NCBI GenBank assembly: GCA_002384685.1
Contig: DGAZ01000030.1
Span: 1 to 8,814, forward strand
DNA from: Methylophilales bacterium UBA4017
GTDB taxonomy: Bacteria; Pseudomonadota; Gammaproteobacteria; Burkholderiales; Methylophilaceae
Direction: 5' to 3'
Length of the DNA: 8,814 nt
The notes under the pieces are model-generated. The model saw only the letters and a list, made by a program, of their open reading frames with translations, was not told the origin of the DNA and did no database searches. The position numbers were made by a program, and so were the translations under genes. Of the stretch, positions 1 through 6,937 are shown piece by piece; positions within the stretch are counted from its first letter, which is position 1; each line of letters opens with the position of its first letter.

Positions 1-69
1 AACTCACGGTGGGCGCGAACCCACGTCGGTTTTCAAGACCGGTGCATTAAATCACTCTGCCACTCTTCC
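1..69 (-). tRNA. tRNA-Ser(UGA), 3' end cut by window edge
   Basis: Serine tRNA decoding UCA and related codons. Read on the minus strand it starts GGAAGAG at 69, has a D arm with stem GCA/TGC, an anticodon loop CTTGAAA (anticodon TGA at 35-33), and a long class II variable arm whose stem GTGGG/CCCAC is diagnostic for Ser/Leu/Tyr tRNAs. The T stem begins GTGAG and the sequence stops after TT of the T loop, so the second half of the T arm, the 3' acceptor strand and any CCA lie outside the window. Two positions are unusual: the D-loop pair normally GG (18-19) reads GA, with A at 52, and the outermost anticodon-stem pair 27-43 is C-A (42 and 26). It lies 41 bp downstream of def on the same strand and has its own likely promoter. 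Confidence 0.93.
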
Positions 70-76
70 GAAAGCG

Positions 77-92
77 AAATTTTATCATAGCA
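77..92 (-). promoter_or_regulatory. Candidate extended -10 promoter for tRNA-Ser
   Basis: On the minus strand, TGCTATGAT at 92-84 matches an extended -10 (TG-N-TATGAT). The expected transcription start is near 77, giving a 5' leader of about 8 nt before the mature tRNA end at 69. No good -35 hexamer is seen 16-18 nt upstream, which is usual for extended -10 promoters. The call rests on motif and position only. Confidence 0.45.
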
Positions 93-110
93 AACTGATA
101 TTGTAGAAAT

Positions 111-626
111 TTATTCTGGAAATAATGTGTCATGAAATCCGAATAAAGACATATCATTCATTCGCATAGGGTAGAGCTTACCGAGCAAGTGATCACACTC
201 ATGCTGGACCACCCTTGCATGGAATCCATCGACCTTCCTATCAATAGGCTGACCAAACTGGTCAATCCCTTTATAGTGAATTGCCTTGTATCTGGGTACC
301 ACCCCTCTTAAACCAGGAACCGATAGGCACCCTTCCCATCCGTCTTCCATCTCCTCATCGAGTGGGATGATTTCTGGGTTAATAAGAACGGTAAACGGTA
401 CCTCCTCCGCATCAGGGTAGCGTTCATTAGAATCAAAACCAAAGATCACCAGCTGGATAGAGAGTCCAATTTGTGGTGCAGCAAGTCCAGCCCCATCATT
501 AGCTTCCATGGTTTCCATCATATCCTCTATGATTTGGTTGAGTTCTGGGGTATCGACCTCTTTGATAGGCTCAGCGACAGCCAACAACAAAGGATCGCCC
601 ATTTTTAATATTGCTCTAACGGGCAT
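111..626 (-). CDS. def: Peptide deformylase
   Basis: Cytosolic metalloenzyme that removes the N-formyl group from the initiator methionine of nascent proteins at the ribosome exit. The 171-residue product carries the three family motifs in order: GAGLAAPQ (45-52), EGCLS (98-102, metal-ligand Cys100) and HECDH (142-146, metal ligands His142 and His146, catalytic Glu143). Length matches the roughly 170-residue Gram-negative type. ATG at 626 is chosen because the protein then starts MPVRAILKMGDP, as in relatives; upstream in-frame TTG codons would add residues with no family counterpart. The start overlaps the end of mtnP by 11 nt. No Shine-Dalgarno is visible; instead a perfect 12-bp hairpin ends 6 nt before the ATG, so translation is probably coupled to mtnP. 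Confidence 0.96.
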   Translation of the reverse strand: MPVRAILKMGDPLLLAVAEPIKEVDTPELNQIIEDMMETMEANDGAGLAAPQIGLSIQLVIFGFDSNERYPDAEEVPFTVLINPEIIPLDEEMEDGWEGCLSVPGLRGVVPRYKAIHYKGIDQFGQPIDRKVDGFHARVVQHECDHLLGKLYPMRMNDMSLFGFHDTLFPE

Positions 627-1362
627 ATGCACTGATGAATGATGCAACAATGCGCATTACATCATTCATCATCCCTTTAGATTTTTGCGTAATGTCTTGA
701 TGGGAAATGCCGTCTATGCTGCTTCCCCTTCCGGCAGCCTGATTGGCAACAGGACAAATAGCGGCATAATTAATCTCAAGCTCACGTGCTAAAGAGGCCT
801 CGGGCATGCAGGTCATACCTACAATGGTTGCTCCATCCCTTTCATACCGATCAATTTCCGCCTTAGTTTCTAGTCTTGGGCCCTGAACTGCAGCGTAGGC
901 TCCCCCCAGTGATGCATTAAGGCTGAGCCCCTTCGATATCTTAAGTAAATGTTCCGCCAAACTAAGGGTAAATGGATAAGTGAAATCGATATGATTCACT
1001 GGCTCAGCTTTTCCTTCAAAAAACGTATGTTCGCGACCGTATGTGTAATCAATAATTTGGCTGGGAATTACAATTGAGCCAGGGTTTAGGTCATCTTTAA
1101 TCGAGCCTACGGTTGCAATAGAGATAATATCGGTGACAGCCATATGGCTAAGACCCCAAATATTCGCTCGATAATTAATGAGGTGTGGAGGAATAGAATG
1201 ATTCTCTCCATGCCTAGGAAGAAAGGCTATTTTTTTATCGTTGAGTGTACATATAGCAATGGGTGCCGACATCGACCCATAAGGCGTGACAATATCTTCG
1301 TATGACTCAATGGCTAATCCCTCAATCGTATCAAGTCCAGTACCGCCTATTAAAGCTAACAT
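616..1362 (-). CDS. mtnP: S-methyl-5'-thioinosine (or thioadenosine) phosphorylase
   Basis: Phosphorolysis of a 5'-methylthionucleoside to methylthioribose-1-phosphate plus free purine, a salvage step for the by-product of polyamine and SAM-dependent chemistry. The 248-residue protein shows the PNP/MTAP family features: phosphate-binding GGTGL (6-10), LPRHGENHSIPPHLINYRAN (48-67), GPRLET (161-166) and MTCMPEASLARE (183-194). True MTA phosphorylases carry Asp residues that recognise the adenine 6-amino group in the segment corresponding to VANQAAG (205-211). Here an Asn (207) is present, as in 6-oxopurine enzymes and Pseudomonas-type methylthioinosine phosphorylase, so methylthioinosine is the more likely substrate (inference). 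An AGGA Shine-Dalgarno at 1372-1369 lies 6 nt before the ATG. The 3' end overlaps def. Confidence 0.88.
   Translation of the reverse strand: MLALIGGTGLDTIEGLAIESYEDIVTPYGSMSAPIAICTLNDKKIAFLPRHGENHSIPPHLINYRANIWGLSHMAVTDIISIATVGSIKDDLNPGSIVIPSQIIDYTYGREHTFFEGKAEPVNHIDFTYPFTLSLAEHLLKISKGLSLNASLGGAYAAVQGPRLETKAEIDRYERDGATIVGMTCMPEASLARELEINYAAICPVANQAAGRGSSIDGISHQDITQKSKGMMNDVMRIVASFISAYAR
633..671 (-). promoter_or_regulatory. Perfect 12-bp hairpin before the def start codon
   Basis: Arms 633-644 (TGATGAATGATG) and 660-671 are exact reverse complements, separated by 15 nt. The loop contains its own perfect 10-bp palindrome AATGCGCATT (649-658). In the minus-strand mRNA the hairpin lies inside the last codons of mtnP and ends 6 nt before the def ATG at 626, where a Shine-Dalgarno would be expected. 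It has no T-tract, so it is not an intrinsic terminator. A role in coupling def translation to ribosomes arriving from mtnP is inferred. Confidence 0.6.
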
Positions 1363-1413
1363 TAATGATCCTATGACATTAAAAAGTAATTATGGGTATG
1401 GCATACTTTCACC
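1363..1413. promoter_or_regulatory. Divergent mtnP / hpnC intergenic promoter region
   Basis: This 51-bp gap must hold any local promoters for both mtnP (minus) and hpnC (plus). On the minus strand a CATAAT -10-like box (1394-1389) precedes the AGGA ribosome site of mtnP; its -35 is poor. On the plus strand TTAAAA (1379-1384) and CATACT (1402-1407) are 17 nt apart and would start transcription at or just before the hpnC ATG; no Shine-Dalgarno is seen for hpnC. GTATGGCATAC (1396-1406) is an odd-centred inverted repeat overlapping this -10 and could be an operator. All assignments are by motif only. Confidence 0.35.
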
Positions 1414-2259
1414 ATGAGCCATTATATAACGTTAAATCGCGCACGTAATGTTAAAAAACATTATGAAAACTTTCCGGTTGCGTCATTGCTATTCCCAAGA
1501 AAGCAACGAGAAGCTGCGACTATATTGTATCAATTTGCCAGAGAGTGTGATGATATTGCCGATGAAGGCAGCCTTACAGCAAAGCAACGAATGACACACT
1601 TACTGGAATATAAAAAAGGTGTAAGTGAAATAAATTCAGGCATCACACCAACAAACCCATTATTTGTTGATATCAAACATATATGCGATGAATTTAGTCT
1701 AGAACCCGACCTCTTAGATAGGTTGATGACTGCATTTGAGCAGGATATTACAAAAGATCGTTACGAGACTATGGGTGAGGTTGTTGACTACTGCCACAAA
1801 GCAGCATGCCCTGCCGGTGAAATGATACTGACATTGTTCGGTGCGAAAAATACAGTAACCGTGAAACTTTCTAATCATTTATGTATTGCCCTCGCCATGA
1901 TTGGAATGATCCAAGACATCCATGAAGACTTTCTTAAAAACCGCATATACATTCCAAAGGAATACTTTAAGCAGTTCAATGTCACTGAAACCGATATTCA
2001 CCATAAGGCGTTTACCCCAGACTGGGAAAGATTAAAAAAATTATGGCTTGATATTATTGACCATCACATTGGTTCCGGAGAAGCCCTAAAAAATCATCTA
2101 ACAGGAAGGCTTAAGCTTCAAATTAAAGTTCTCATTAGTGCCTCTAGATTATTAAGTAAAAGAATGAAACAGGATAAGAGTAATTTATTTGTTAAATCGC
2201 CGACTTTAACTAAATGGGACTGGGGAATTTTATTATTTAAGGCGATAATAAGACCATGA
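1414..2259 (+). CDS. hpnC: Squalene biosynthesis protein HpnC (hydroxysqualene synthase family)
   Basis: Member of the squalene/phytoene synthase (all-alpha isoprenoid) fold, 281 residues. In the HpnC-D-E route HpnC converts presqualene diphosphate plus water to hydroxysqualene. The N-terminus HYENFPVASLLFP (16-28) is a hallmark of HpnC, followed by the first aspartate motif DDIADE (46-51) and the second QDIHED (167-172, Asp168 and Asp172). Oddly, the Gln and Asn that normally precede the second motif (family pattern QLIN or QLTN) are replaced by Ala161 and Gly164, and the usual SANPVG segment reads AACPAG (130-135). The first aspartate motif, typical length and pairing with hpnD argue against a pseudogene. 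The stop overlaps hpnD by ATGA (2256-2259), indicating translational coupling. No clear Shine-Dalgarno precedes the ATG. Confidence 0.87.
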   Translation: MSHYITLNRARNVKKHYENFPVASLLFPRKQREAATILYQFARECDDIADEGSLTAKQRMTHLLEYKKGVSEINSGITPTNPLFVDIKHICDEFSLEPDLLDRLMTAFEQDITKDRYETMGEVVDYCHKAACPAGEMILTLFGAKNTVTVKLSNHLCIALAMIGMIQDIHEDFLKNRIYIPKEYFKQFNVTETDIHHKAFTPDWERLKKLWLDIIDHHIGSGEALKNHLTGRLKLQIKVLISASRLLSKRMKQDKSNLFVKSPTLTKWDWGILLFKAIIRP

Positions 2260-3110
2260 ATCCAGAACAATATTGTTTTCAAAAAACCCAATCCAGTAAG
2301 TCGAGTTTTGCCTTAGGGTTTTTGTTTTTAACTAAGCAAAAGAAAACTGCCCTCACCGCCTTGTATGCTTTTTGCCGTGAAGTCGATGATATTGCCGATG
2401 AGTGTAAAGAATATGAAATAGGAAAAAGTAAGTTGGATTGGTGGCGATTAGAGATTGATAGATTGTTTGAAAAAAACCCGCAACATCCAGTGTCAAAAGC
2501 TCTACTCCCGCATCTTACGACCTATGACCTGAGCAAGGAATACTTTATTGAAATTATTGATGGTATGGAAATGGACCTTAATTTTAATCGGTATGAAAAC
2601 TTCAAGCAACTGCAGCTCTATTGCTATCGAGCCGCTTCGGTGGTGGGACTCCTTTCGGCGAGAATTTTTGGTTTTACCAATAAAGATACCTTAAAGTATG
2701 CGCATGACTTAGGTATAGCCCTTCAGCTCACCAACATCATCAGAGACTTGGGTGAGGATGCGAGGCGGGGAAGAATTTATGTCCCATTAGACCTGCTTAA
2801 CGAGTTTAAACTGACAGAAGATGACATTCTCAGCTGTAAGAAAAATCGAAAGCTGGCATTATTGGTGAAGCATTTAGGCGATCAGGCTAATAGTTTTTAT
2901 CAGTCAGCTATGAGTCGTTTGCCAAAGGAAGACAAGCGAAGGCAAATACCCGGTTTAATTATGGGCAACATTTATTACGCTTTACTCGCTGAGGTGGTAT
3001 CCAATCAGCCTGACAACATACTAAATATTAAAACACTGCTTCCGCCGGTGAGAAAAATTATTATTGCTATCAGTACGTTTGTGGGTAAATCCTGGGTGAA
3101 AAATCCTTAA
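2256..3110 (+). CDS. hpnD: Presqualene diphosphate synthase HpnD
   Basis: Condenses two farnesyl diphosphates head-to-head to presqualene diphosphate, the substrate of the neighbouring HpnC. The 284-residue product has the HpnD-type N-terminus (MNPEQYC, then SSKSSFALGFLFL), the first aspartate motif CREVDDIADE (40-49), WWRLEI (62-67), a YCYRAASVVGLLS segment (122-134), and an intact second motif QLTNIIRDLGEDARRGRIY (157-175) with Gln157, Asn160, Asp164 and Asp168. Phytoene or diapophytoene synthases share this fold, but the tandem with an HpnC-type protein makes the squalene role much more likely. Start ATG overlaps the hpnC stop as ATGA. The stop TAA at 3108-3110 overlaps the convergent radA stop. 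The hydroxysqualene reductase/dehydroxylase hpnE and squalene-hopene cyclase are not in this window. Confidence 0.92.
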   Translation: MNPEQYCFQKTQSSKSSFALGFLFLTKQKKTALTALYAFCREVDDIADECKEYEIGKSKLDWWRLEIDRLFEKNPQHPVSKALLPHLTTYDLSKEYFIEIIDGMEMDLNFNRYENFKQLQLYCYRAASVVGLLSARIFGFTNKDTLKYAHDLGIALQLTNIIRDLGEDARRGRIYVPLDLLNEFKLTEDDILSCKKNRKLALLVKHLGDQANSFYQSAMSRLPKEDKRRQIPGLIMGNIYYALLAEVVSNQPDNILNIKTLLPPVRKIIIAISTFVGKSWVKNP

Positions 3111-4474
3111 TCACTGATAAGCTTTATTGCCTCATTTAAGGTGCTGACAGGATAGATATCTATGCCATTAATTTTTTGCTTAGCTTGATTGGCTTTTGGA
3201 ATGATAGCTCGAGTAAAACCTAATTTAGCCGCTTCTTTGATACGCTCCTGACCTCTTTGTACCGGCCGTACCTCCCCTGCCAAACCAATTTCTCCGAAAA
3301 TTACCGTCTTTTGATCGATGGGTTTATTCTTGAATGAAGACACTACTGCGCAAAGTATAGCCAGATCGACTCCCGGCTCAGTAATCTTCACACCCCCTAC
3401 GGCATTAACAAAAACATCTTGATCGTTACAAGCAATCCCTGCGTGCTTGTGCAATGCGGCTAATAACATAGCTAGTCTATTATTTTCTAATCCAACAGAT
3501 AGGCGTTTGGGAGCGTGAGCCTGCGTGCTATCAACCAGCGCCTGTATTTCAATAAGCAAAGGCCTTGATCCTTCTTGGGTTACCGTAATACATGCCCCAT
3601 TAACCTTGTCTTCGTGATGGGAGAGAAAAAGTGCCGAAGGGTTCGTTACCTCTTTAAGTCCCTTTTCTGTCATCGCAAACACACCTAGCTCATTCACTGC
3701 GCCAAATCGATTTTTTGCTGCTCTTATCATTCTGAAACTCGAATTAGTATCCCCTTCAAAATAAAGCACCGTATCAACTATATGCTCCAAAACGCGGGGT
3801 CCGGCCAAGGTACCTTCCTTAGTGACATGACCGACCAATATCATAGTGATAGCATTTTGCTTAGCGATCCGAGTTAGTTGTGCTGCGCATTCTCGGACTT
3901 GAGTAACTGACCCAGGTGCCGACGTTAACTCTTCGGAATAAATGGTTTGAATAGAATCAATAACTACCACCTCTGGCTTGTGTTTATCAATATTTTTGAT
4001 GATCTTTTCGAGATTTATTTCTGAGAGCATAGAAATGTCAGACACTTCAAGCTCTAAACGTTTAGCTCTCATCGCAATTTGTTGTGATGACTCTTCACCG
4101 CTCACGTAAATAACATTACAAGGTCTATCGGGTTGAGAGGTAATTTTGGATAATGCTTGTATTAAAATAGTCGATTTTCCTATACCAGGATCACCCCCCA
4201 GCAATATAACGCCGCCCAAGACGAAACCACCACCAAGCACCCTATCAAATTCTGAGATGCCGGTTTTTCTTTTATCTATTTCGGAGGTTTCCACGTCGCT
4301 AAGTTTTTGTAAGCTAGAGGATTGCGCTAATGAAGAAAATCGGTTGTTAGTCTTGCCTTCTATAACTTCCTCAACCATCGTATTCCAAGCGAAGCAATGA
4401 GGGCATTGGCCTTGCCACTTTGTTGATTGACCCCCACACTCAGAACAGTTGTAAGCAGTTTTATTTTTAGCCAT
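3107..4474 (-). CDS. radA: DNA repair protein RadA (branch-migration helicase)
   Basis: RecA-related, DnaB-like ATPase that drives branch migration and D-loop extension in recombination. The 455-residue product has a C4 zinc finger (Cys10, Cys13, Cys24, Cys27), Walker A GGDPGIGKST (93-102), Walker B VVVID (169-173), the RadA-specific KNRFG motif (254-258), and a C-terminal Lon-protease-like domain from about residue 290 (EGSRPLLIEIQALV, then VNAVGGVKITEPG). Length is normal (E. coli about 460). ATG at 4474 gives MAKNKTAYNCSECGG, the family N-terminus; an in-frame extension to 4528 inside alr has no family counterpart. The start overlaps the alr stop by 8 nt, so translation is probably coupled. 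Its TAA stop lies within the same TTAA as the hpnD stop on the other strand. Confidence 0.97.
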   Translation of the reverse strand: MAKNKTAYNCSECGGQSTKWQGQCPHCFAWNTMVEEVIEGKTNNRFSSLAQSSSLQKLSDVETSEIDKRKTGISEFDRVLGGGFVLGGVILLGGDPGIGKSTILIQALSKITSQPDRPCNVIYVSGEESSQQIAMRAKRLELEVSDISMLSEINLEKIIKNIDKHKPEVVVIDSIQTIYSEELTSAPGSVTQVRECAAQLTRIAKQNAITMILVGHVTKEGTLAGPRVLEHIVDTVLYFEGDTNSSFRMIRAAKNRFGAVNELGVFAMTEKGLKEVTNPSALFLSHHEDKVNGACITVTQEGSRPLLIEIQALVDSTQAHAPKRLSVGLENNRLAMLLAALHKHAGIACNDQDVFVNAVGGVKITEPGVDLAILCAVVSSFKNKPIDQKTVIFGEIGLAGEVRPVQRGQERIKEAAKLGFTRAIIPKANQAKQKINGIDIYPVSTLNEAIKLISD

Positions 4475-5543
4475 TGAGATATTCCAGAGGTACACGGCTA
4501 GAAGCCGAGATAGCGCATAACAATTCATACCCTACCGTATGAGATTGTCGGGCAACCTCATCAACTAAAATGTCCTTACCCCATAACTCAACAGATGAGC
4601 CAAGACCTACTTTTGGAAGCGCAGACAAGTCAACATATAGCATATCCATAGATACTCTCCCCACTGTTTCGGTGACATTCCCGTCGACCATTACAGGAGT
4701 TCCAGATGGTGCATGCCGAGGGTACCCGTCTGCGTACCCACAAGCAACAATGCCTACAGTCATTTTATTCGGTGCAGTGAAAACCGACCCATAACCAACC
4801 GACTGACCTTTTTCAAGAATTTGGGTAGTAATAATCTTACTATGCAGTGACATTACTGACTTTAACTGGAAATCTTTTCCTGTTTTGTCCTCAAATGGAC
4901 TGGCCCCATACAACATAATGCCAGGACGAACCCATTCAAAATGCGTTTCTGGATACTTAATAATAGCTGCAGAGTTTGCTACTGAACGCTCATAGCCATC
5001 TATCTCCTTGAGGTTATTAAAGCATGTTAATTGTGAAGCGACCCCTTTAACGCCATCGGCATCAGCAAAATGCGTCATCATGACAATATTGCCGACGTAA
5101 GGACTTTCTGTTAACTGTTTAAGGATGTTAGGCACTTCGTTAGGCATAAAGCCTAAACGATTCATCCCTGTATTAATTTTCAGGTGGACATCGATGGGTT
5201 TAGCAGGCTTTATTTGATTAATATAATTGATTTGTTCTGCATGATGAATCACCGCTCCAATGCCCATATGGCTGCAAACTTTGACTTCGTAGGGCTCAAA
5301 AAAACCTTCCAGCAATAAAATATATTGCGTAAAGCCATGCTCTCGTAATTCAATTGCTTCGGATAAGGTAAGTACAGAAAATCCTTCGGCAGCATTTAAT
5401 GCTCGAGCAGCCTCTATGAGGCCGTGACCGTAAGCGTTTGCTTTAAGGACGGCCATAACTTTACTATTAGGGGCGTACCTTTTAACGCGTGCCAGATTAC
5501 TAGTGAAAGCAGCGCAATTAAAACTAGCCTTTAATGCTCTCAT
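4467..5543 (-). CDS. alr: Alanine racemase
   Basis: PLP enzyme interconverting L- and D-alanine in the cytosol, supplying D-Ala for peptidoglycan. The 358-residue protein has an N-terminal TIM barrel with the PLP lysine in AVLKANAYGHG (Lys34), a HFADAD segment near 157, SAAI and RPGIMLYG in the barrel, and a C-terminal beta domain holding the second catalytic base in GYGS (Tyr251) followed by GYADGYPR and GRVSMDM. Length equals E. coli Alr (359). The ATG at 5543 shares one base with the dnaB stop (TAATG), a classic stop-start coupling; the adjacency dnaB-alr is conserved in many proteobacteria. No strong independent Shine-Dalgarno is seen. Confidence 0.97.
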   Translation of the reverse strand: MRALKASFNCAAFTSNLARVKRYAPNSKVMAVLKANAYGHGLIEAARALNAAEGFSVLTLSEAIELREHGFTQYILLLEGFFEPYEVKVCSHMGIGAVIHHAEQINYINQIKPAKPIDVHLKINTGMNRLGFMPNEVPNILKQLTESPYVGNIVMMTHFADADGVKGVASQLTCFNNLKEIDGYERSVANSAAIIKYPETHFEWVRPGIMLYGASPFEDKTGKDFQLKSVMSLHSKIITTQILEKGQSVGYGSVFTAPNKMTVGIVACGYADGYPRHAPSGTPVMVDGNVTETVGRVSMDMLYVDLSALPKVGLGSSVELWGKDILVDEVARQSHTVGYELLCAISASSRVPLEYLNG

Positions 5544-6919
5544 TATTCAAATCCAACGTCATATCCCACGCCGGCATAATTCTCGAAGCGTGTGTACTTC
5601 CCAAGAAATGTTAACTTCACTCTTCCAATAGGACCATTTCTTTGTTTTGCTACAATAATTTCAGCCAGCCCTTTGTCAGCAGATTCTGGGTTATAAACCT
5701 CGTCACGGTAAATAAACAAGATGACATCAGCATCTTGCTCAATAGCCCCAGACTCTCTTAAGTCTGACATGATAGGTCTCTTGTCTGAGCGTTGTTCTAA
5801 GCTACGATTGAGCTGTGATAAAGCCACTACGGGGACATTAAGCTCTTTAGCTAACGCCTTTAATGATCGTGAAATCTCCGATATTTCTGTTGCTCTATTT
5901 TCACCTTGTCGTCCACCAGGTGCCGACATCAACTGAATATAATCAATGACAATCAGACCTAGTTGACCAGCCTGCCTTTGAAGTCTTCGGGCTCTAGCCC
6001 TCACCTCAAATGAGTTTAACCCTGACCCCTCATCAATATGGATTGGTGCTTCATTGAGCTGCCCTAATGAATCCGTAAGCTTTTCCCAGTCGTCATCGTC
6101 AAGCTGCCCTGTCCTCATCTTGTGCTGATCCACCTTTCCCACTGAACCGATAAGTCTGGTAGTCAGTTGCGTAGCGGCCATCTCCATAGAGAAGACTGCA
6201 ACTGGAAGTTTTGATTCGATAGCTACATTTTCTGCTATATTAAGCGCAAGGGATGTCTTACCCATCGAAGGTCTTCCTGCAATAATCACAAGGTCACCCG
6301 GCTGAAGTCCTGATGTCATCTTGTCTAGATCAGTAAAGCCAGTGGCAACCCCTAGAATATCGCTACCACTCTCCATTCTCTCTTCAACAGTTTTAATAAC
6401 CTTGGGTAATAAATGTTGAATATCTTCAAAACCAATATTATCTCTTTTACCCGATTCGGCAATCTGAAATATTTTTGCCTCGGATTCATCTAGGAGCTGT
6501 TGAGCGTCTCTTCCTTGGGGAGAATAGGCACTTTCTGCAATATCAGATCCTACCTGAACGAGGTTGCGCATAATAGATCGATCTCGAACTATCGTTGCGT
6601 AACCACGAATATTAGCTGATGTGGGCGTATTTTCTGCCAACAAACCCAGGTAGGCTAACCCACCCACCGTAGTTAGTTCGTTGTTTTTTTCTAATGATTC
6701 ACCGACGGTAATAATGTCAGCAGGCTGATTTGCTTCTAAAACCTTAAAGATATGTTTAAATATGGTTTGATGGTCATGCCGATAAAAATCCTTGGTACTG
6801 ATAATATCAGAGACTTTATCAAACCCCTCGTTATCAATAAGCAAACCTCCAAGCAATGATTGCTCAGCTTCTACTGAATGAGGGGGGAGTTTTAGAGTCT
6901 CTATTTGATCATCGGCCAT
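5543..6919 (-). CDS. dnaB: Replicative DNA helicase DnaB
   Basis: Hexameric 5'-3' helicase at the replication fork, loaded at the origin or, via restart proteins such as PriB (encoded upstream), at stalled forks. The 458-residue protein has the N-terminal DnaG-interacting domain starting LPPHSVEAEQSLLGG (10-24), a linker near 165-185, and a RecA-type core with Walker A GRPSMGKT (215-222), Walker B LIVIDY (322-327), SQLNRSLEQR (368-377), SDLRESGAIEQDAD (385-398) and KQRNGPIG (425-432). No intein is present, although this gene is a common host. The ATG at 6919 fits the family N-terminus. No Shine-Dalgarno is visible and a TATAAT ends 6 nt before the ATG. It begins a dnaB-alr-radA cluster downstream of the rplI terminator. 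Confidence 0.98.
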   Translation of the reverse strand: MADDQIETLKLPPHSVEAEQSLLGGLLIDNEGFDKVSDIISTKDFYRHDHQTIFKHIFKVLEANQPADIITVGESLEKNNELTTVGGLAYLGLLAENTPTSANIRGYATIVRDRSIMRNLVQVGSDIAESAYSPQGRDAQQLLDESEAKIFQIAESGKRDNIGFEDIQHLLPKVIKTVEERMESGSDILGVATGFTDLDKMTSGLQPGDLVIIAGRPSMGKTSLALNIAENVAIESKLPVAVFSMEMAATQLTTRLIGSVGKVDQHKMRTGQLDDDDWEKLTDSLGQLNEAPIHIDEGSGLNSFEVRARARRLQRQAGQLGLIVIDYIQLMSAPGGRQGENRATEISEISRSLKALAKELNVPVVALSQLNRSLEQRSDKRPIMSDLRESGAIEQDADVILFIYRDEVYNPESADKGLAEIIVAKQRNGPIGRVKLTFLGKYTRFENYAGVGYDVGFE

Positions 6920-6931
6920 TTTATGATTATA
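6920..6931 (-). promoter_or_regulatory. Candidate dnaB -10 box, possible leaderless start
   Basis: A perfect TATAAT on the minus strand (6931-6926) is followed by CATAAA and then the dnaB ATG at 6919. Normal spacing puts transcription initiation at or within one base of the ATG. No match to TTGACA is seen 16-18 nt upstream, where the terminator stem lies, so the promoter may be weak or activator-dependent. Confidence 0.4.
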
Positions 6932-6937
6932 ACCAAT

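Noticed and set aside
627..650. Earlier TTG or GTG starts for def
   Set aside because: They add residues upstream of the conserved MPVRAILKMGDP start, and they are rarer start codons lying within the hairpin region.
1414..3110. Reading the pair as carotenoid phytoene/diapophytoene synthases
   Set aside because: The HYENFPVASLL N-terminus and the tandem of two divergent family members match HpnC-HpnD; no desaturase lies nearby.
4146..4400. Plus-strand open frames opposite radA, alr, dnaB, rplI and rpsF
   Set aside because: All are antisense shadows of conserved genes, without ribosome sites or family-like composition.
4475..4528. Longer radA start extending into alr
   Set aside because: The extra 18 residues have no counterpart in RadA, whose N-terminus sits just before the zinc finger; ATG at 4474 fits.
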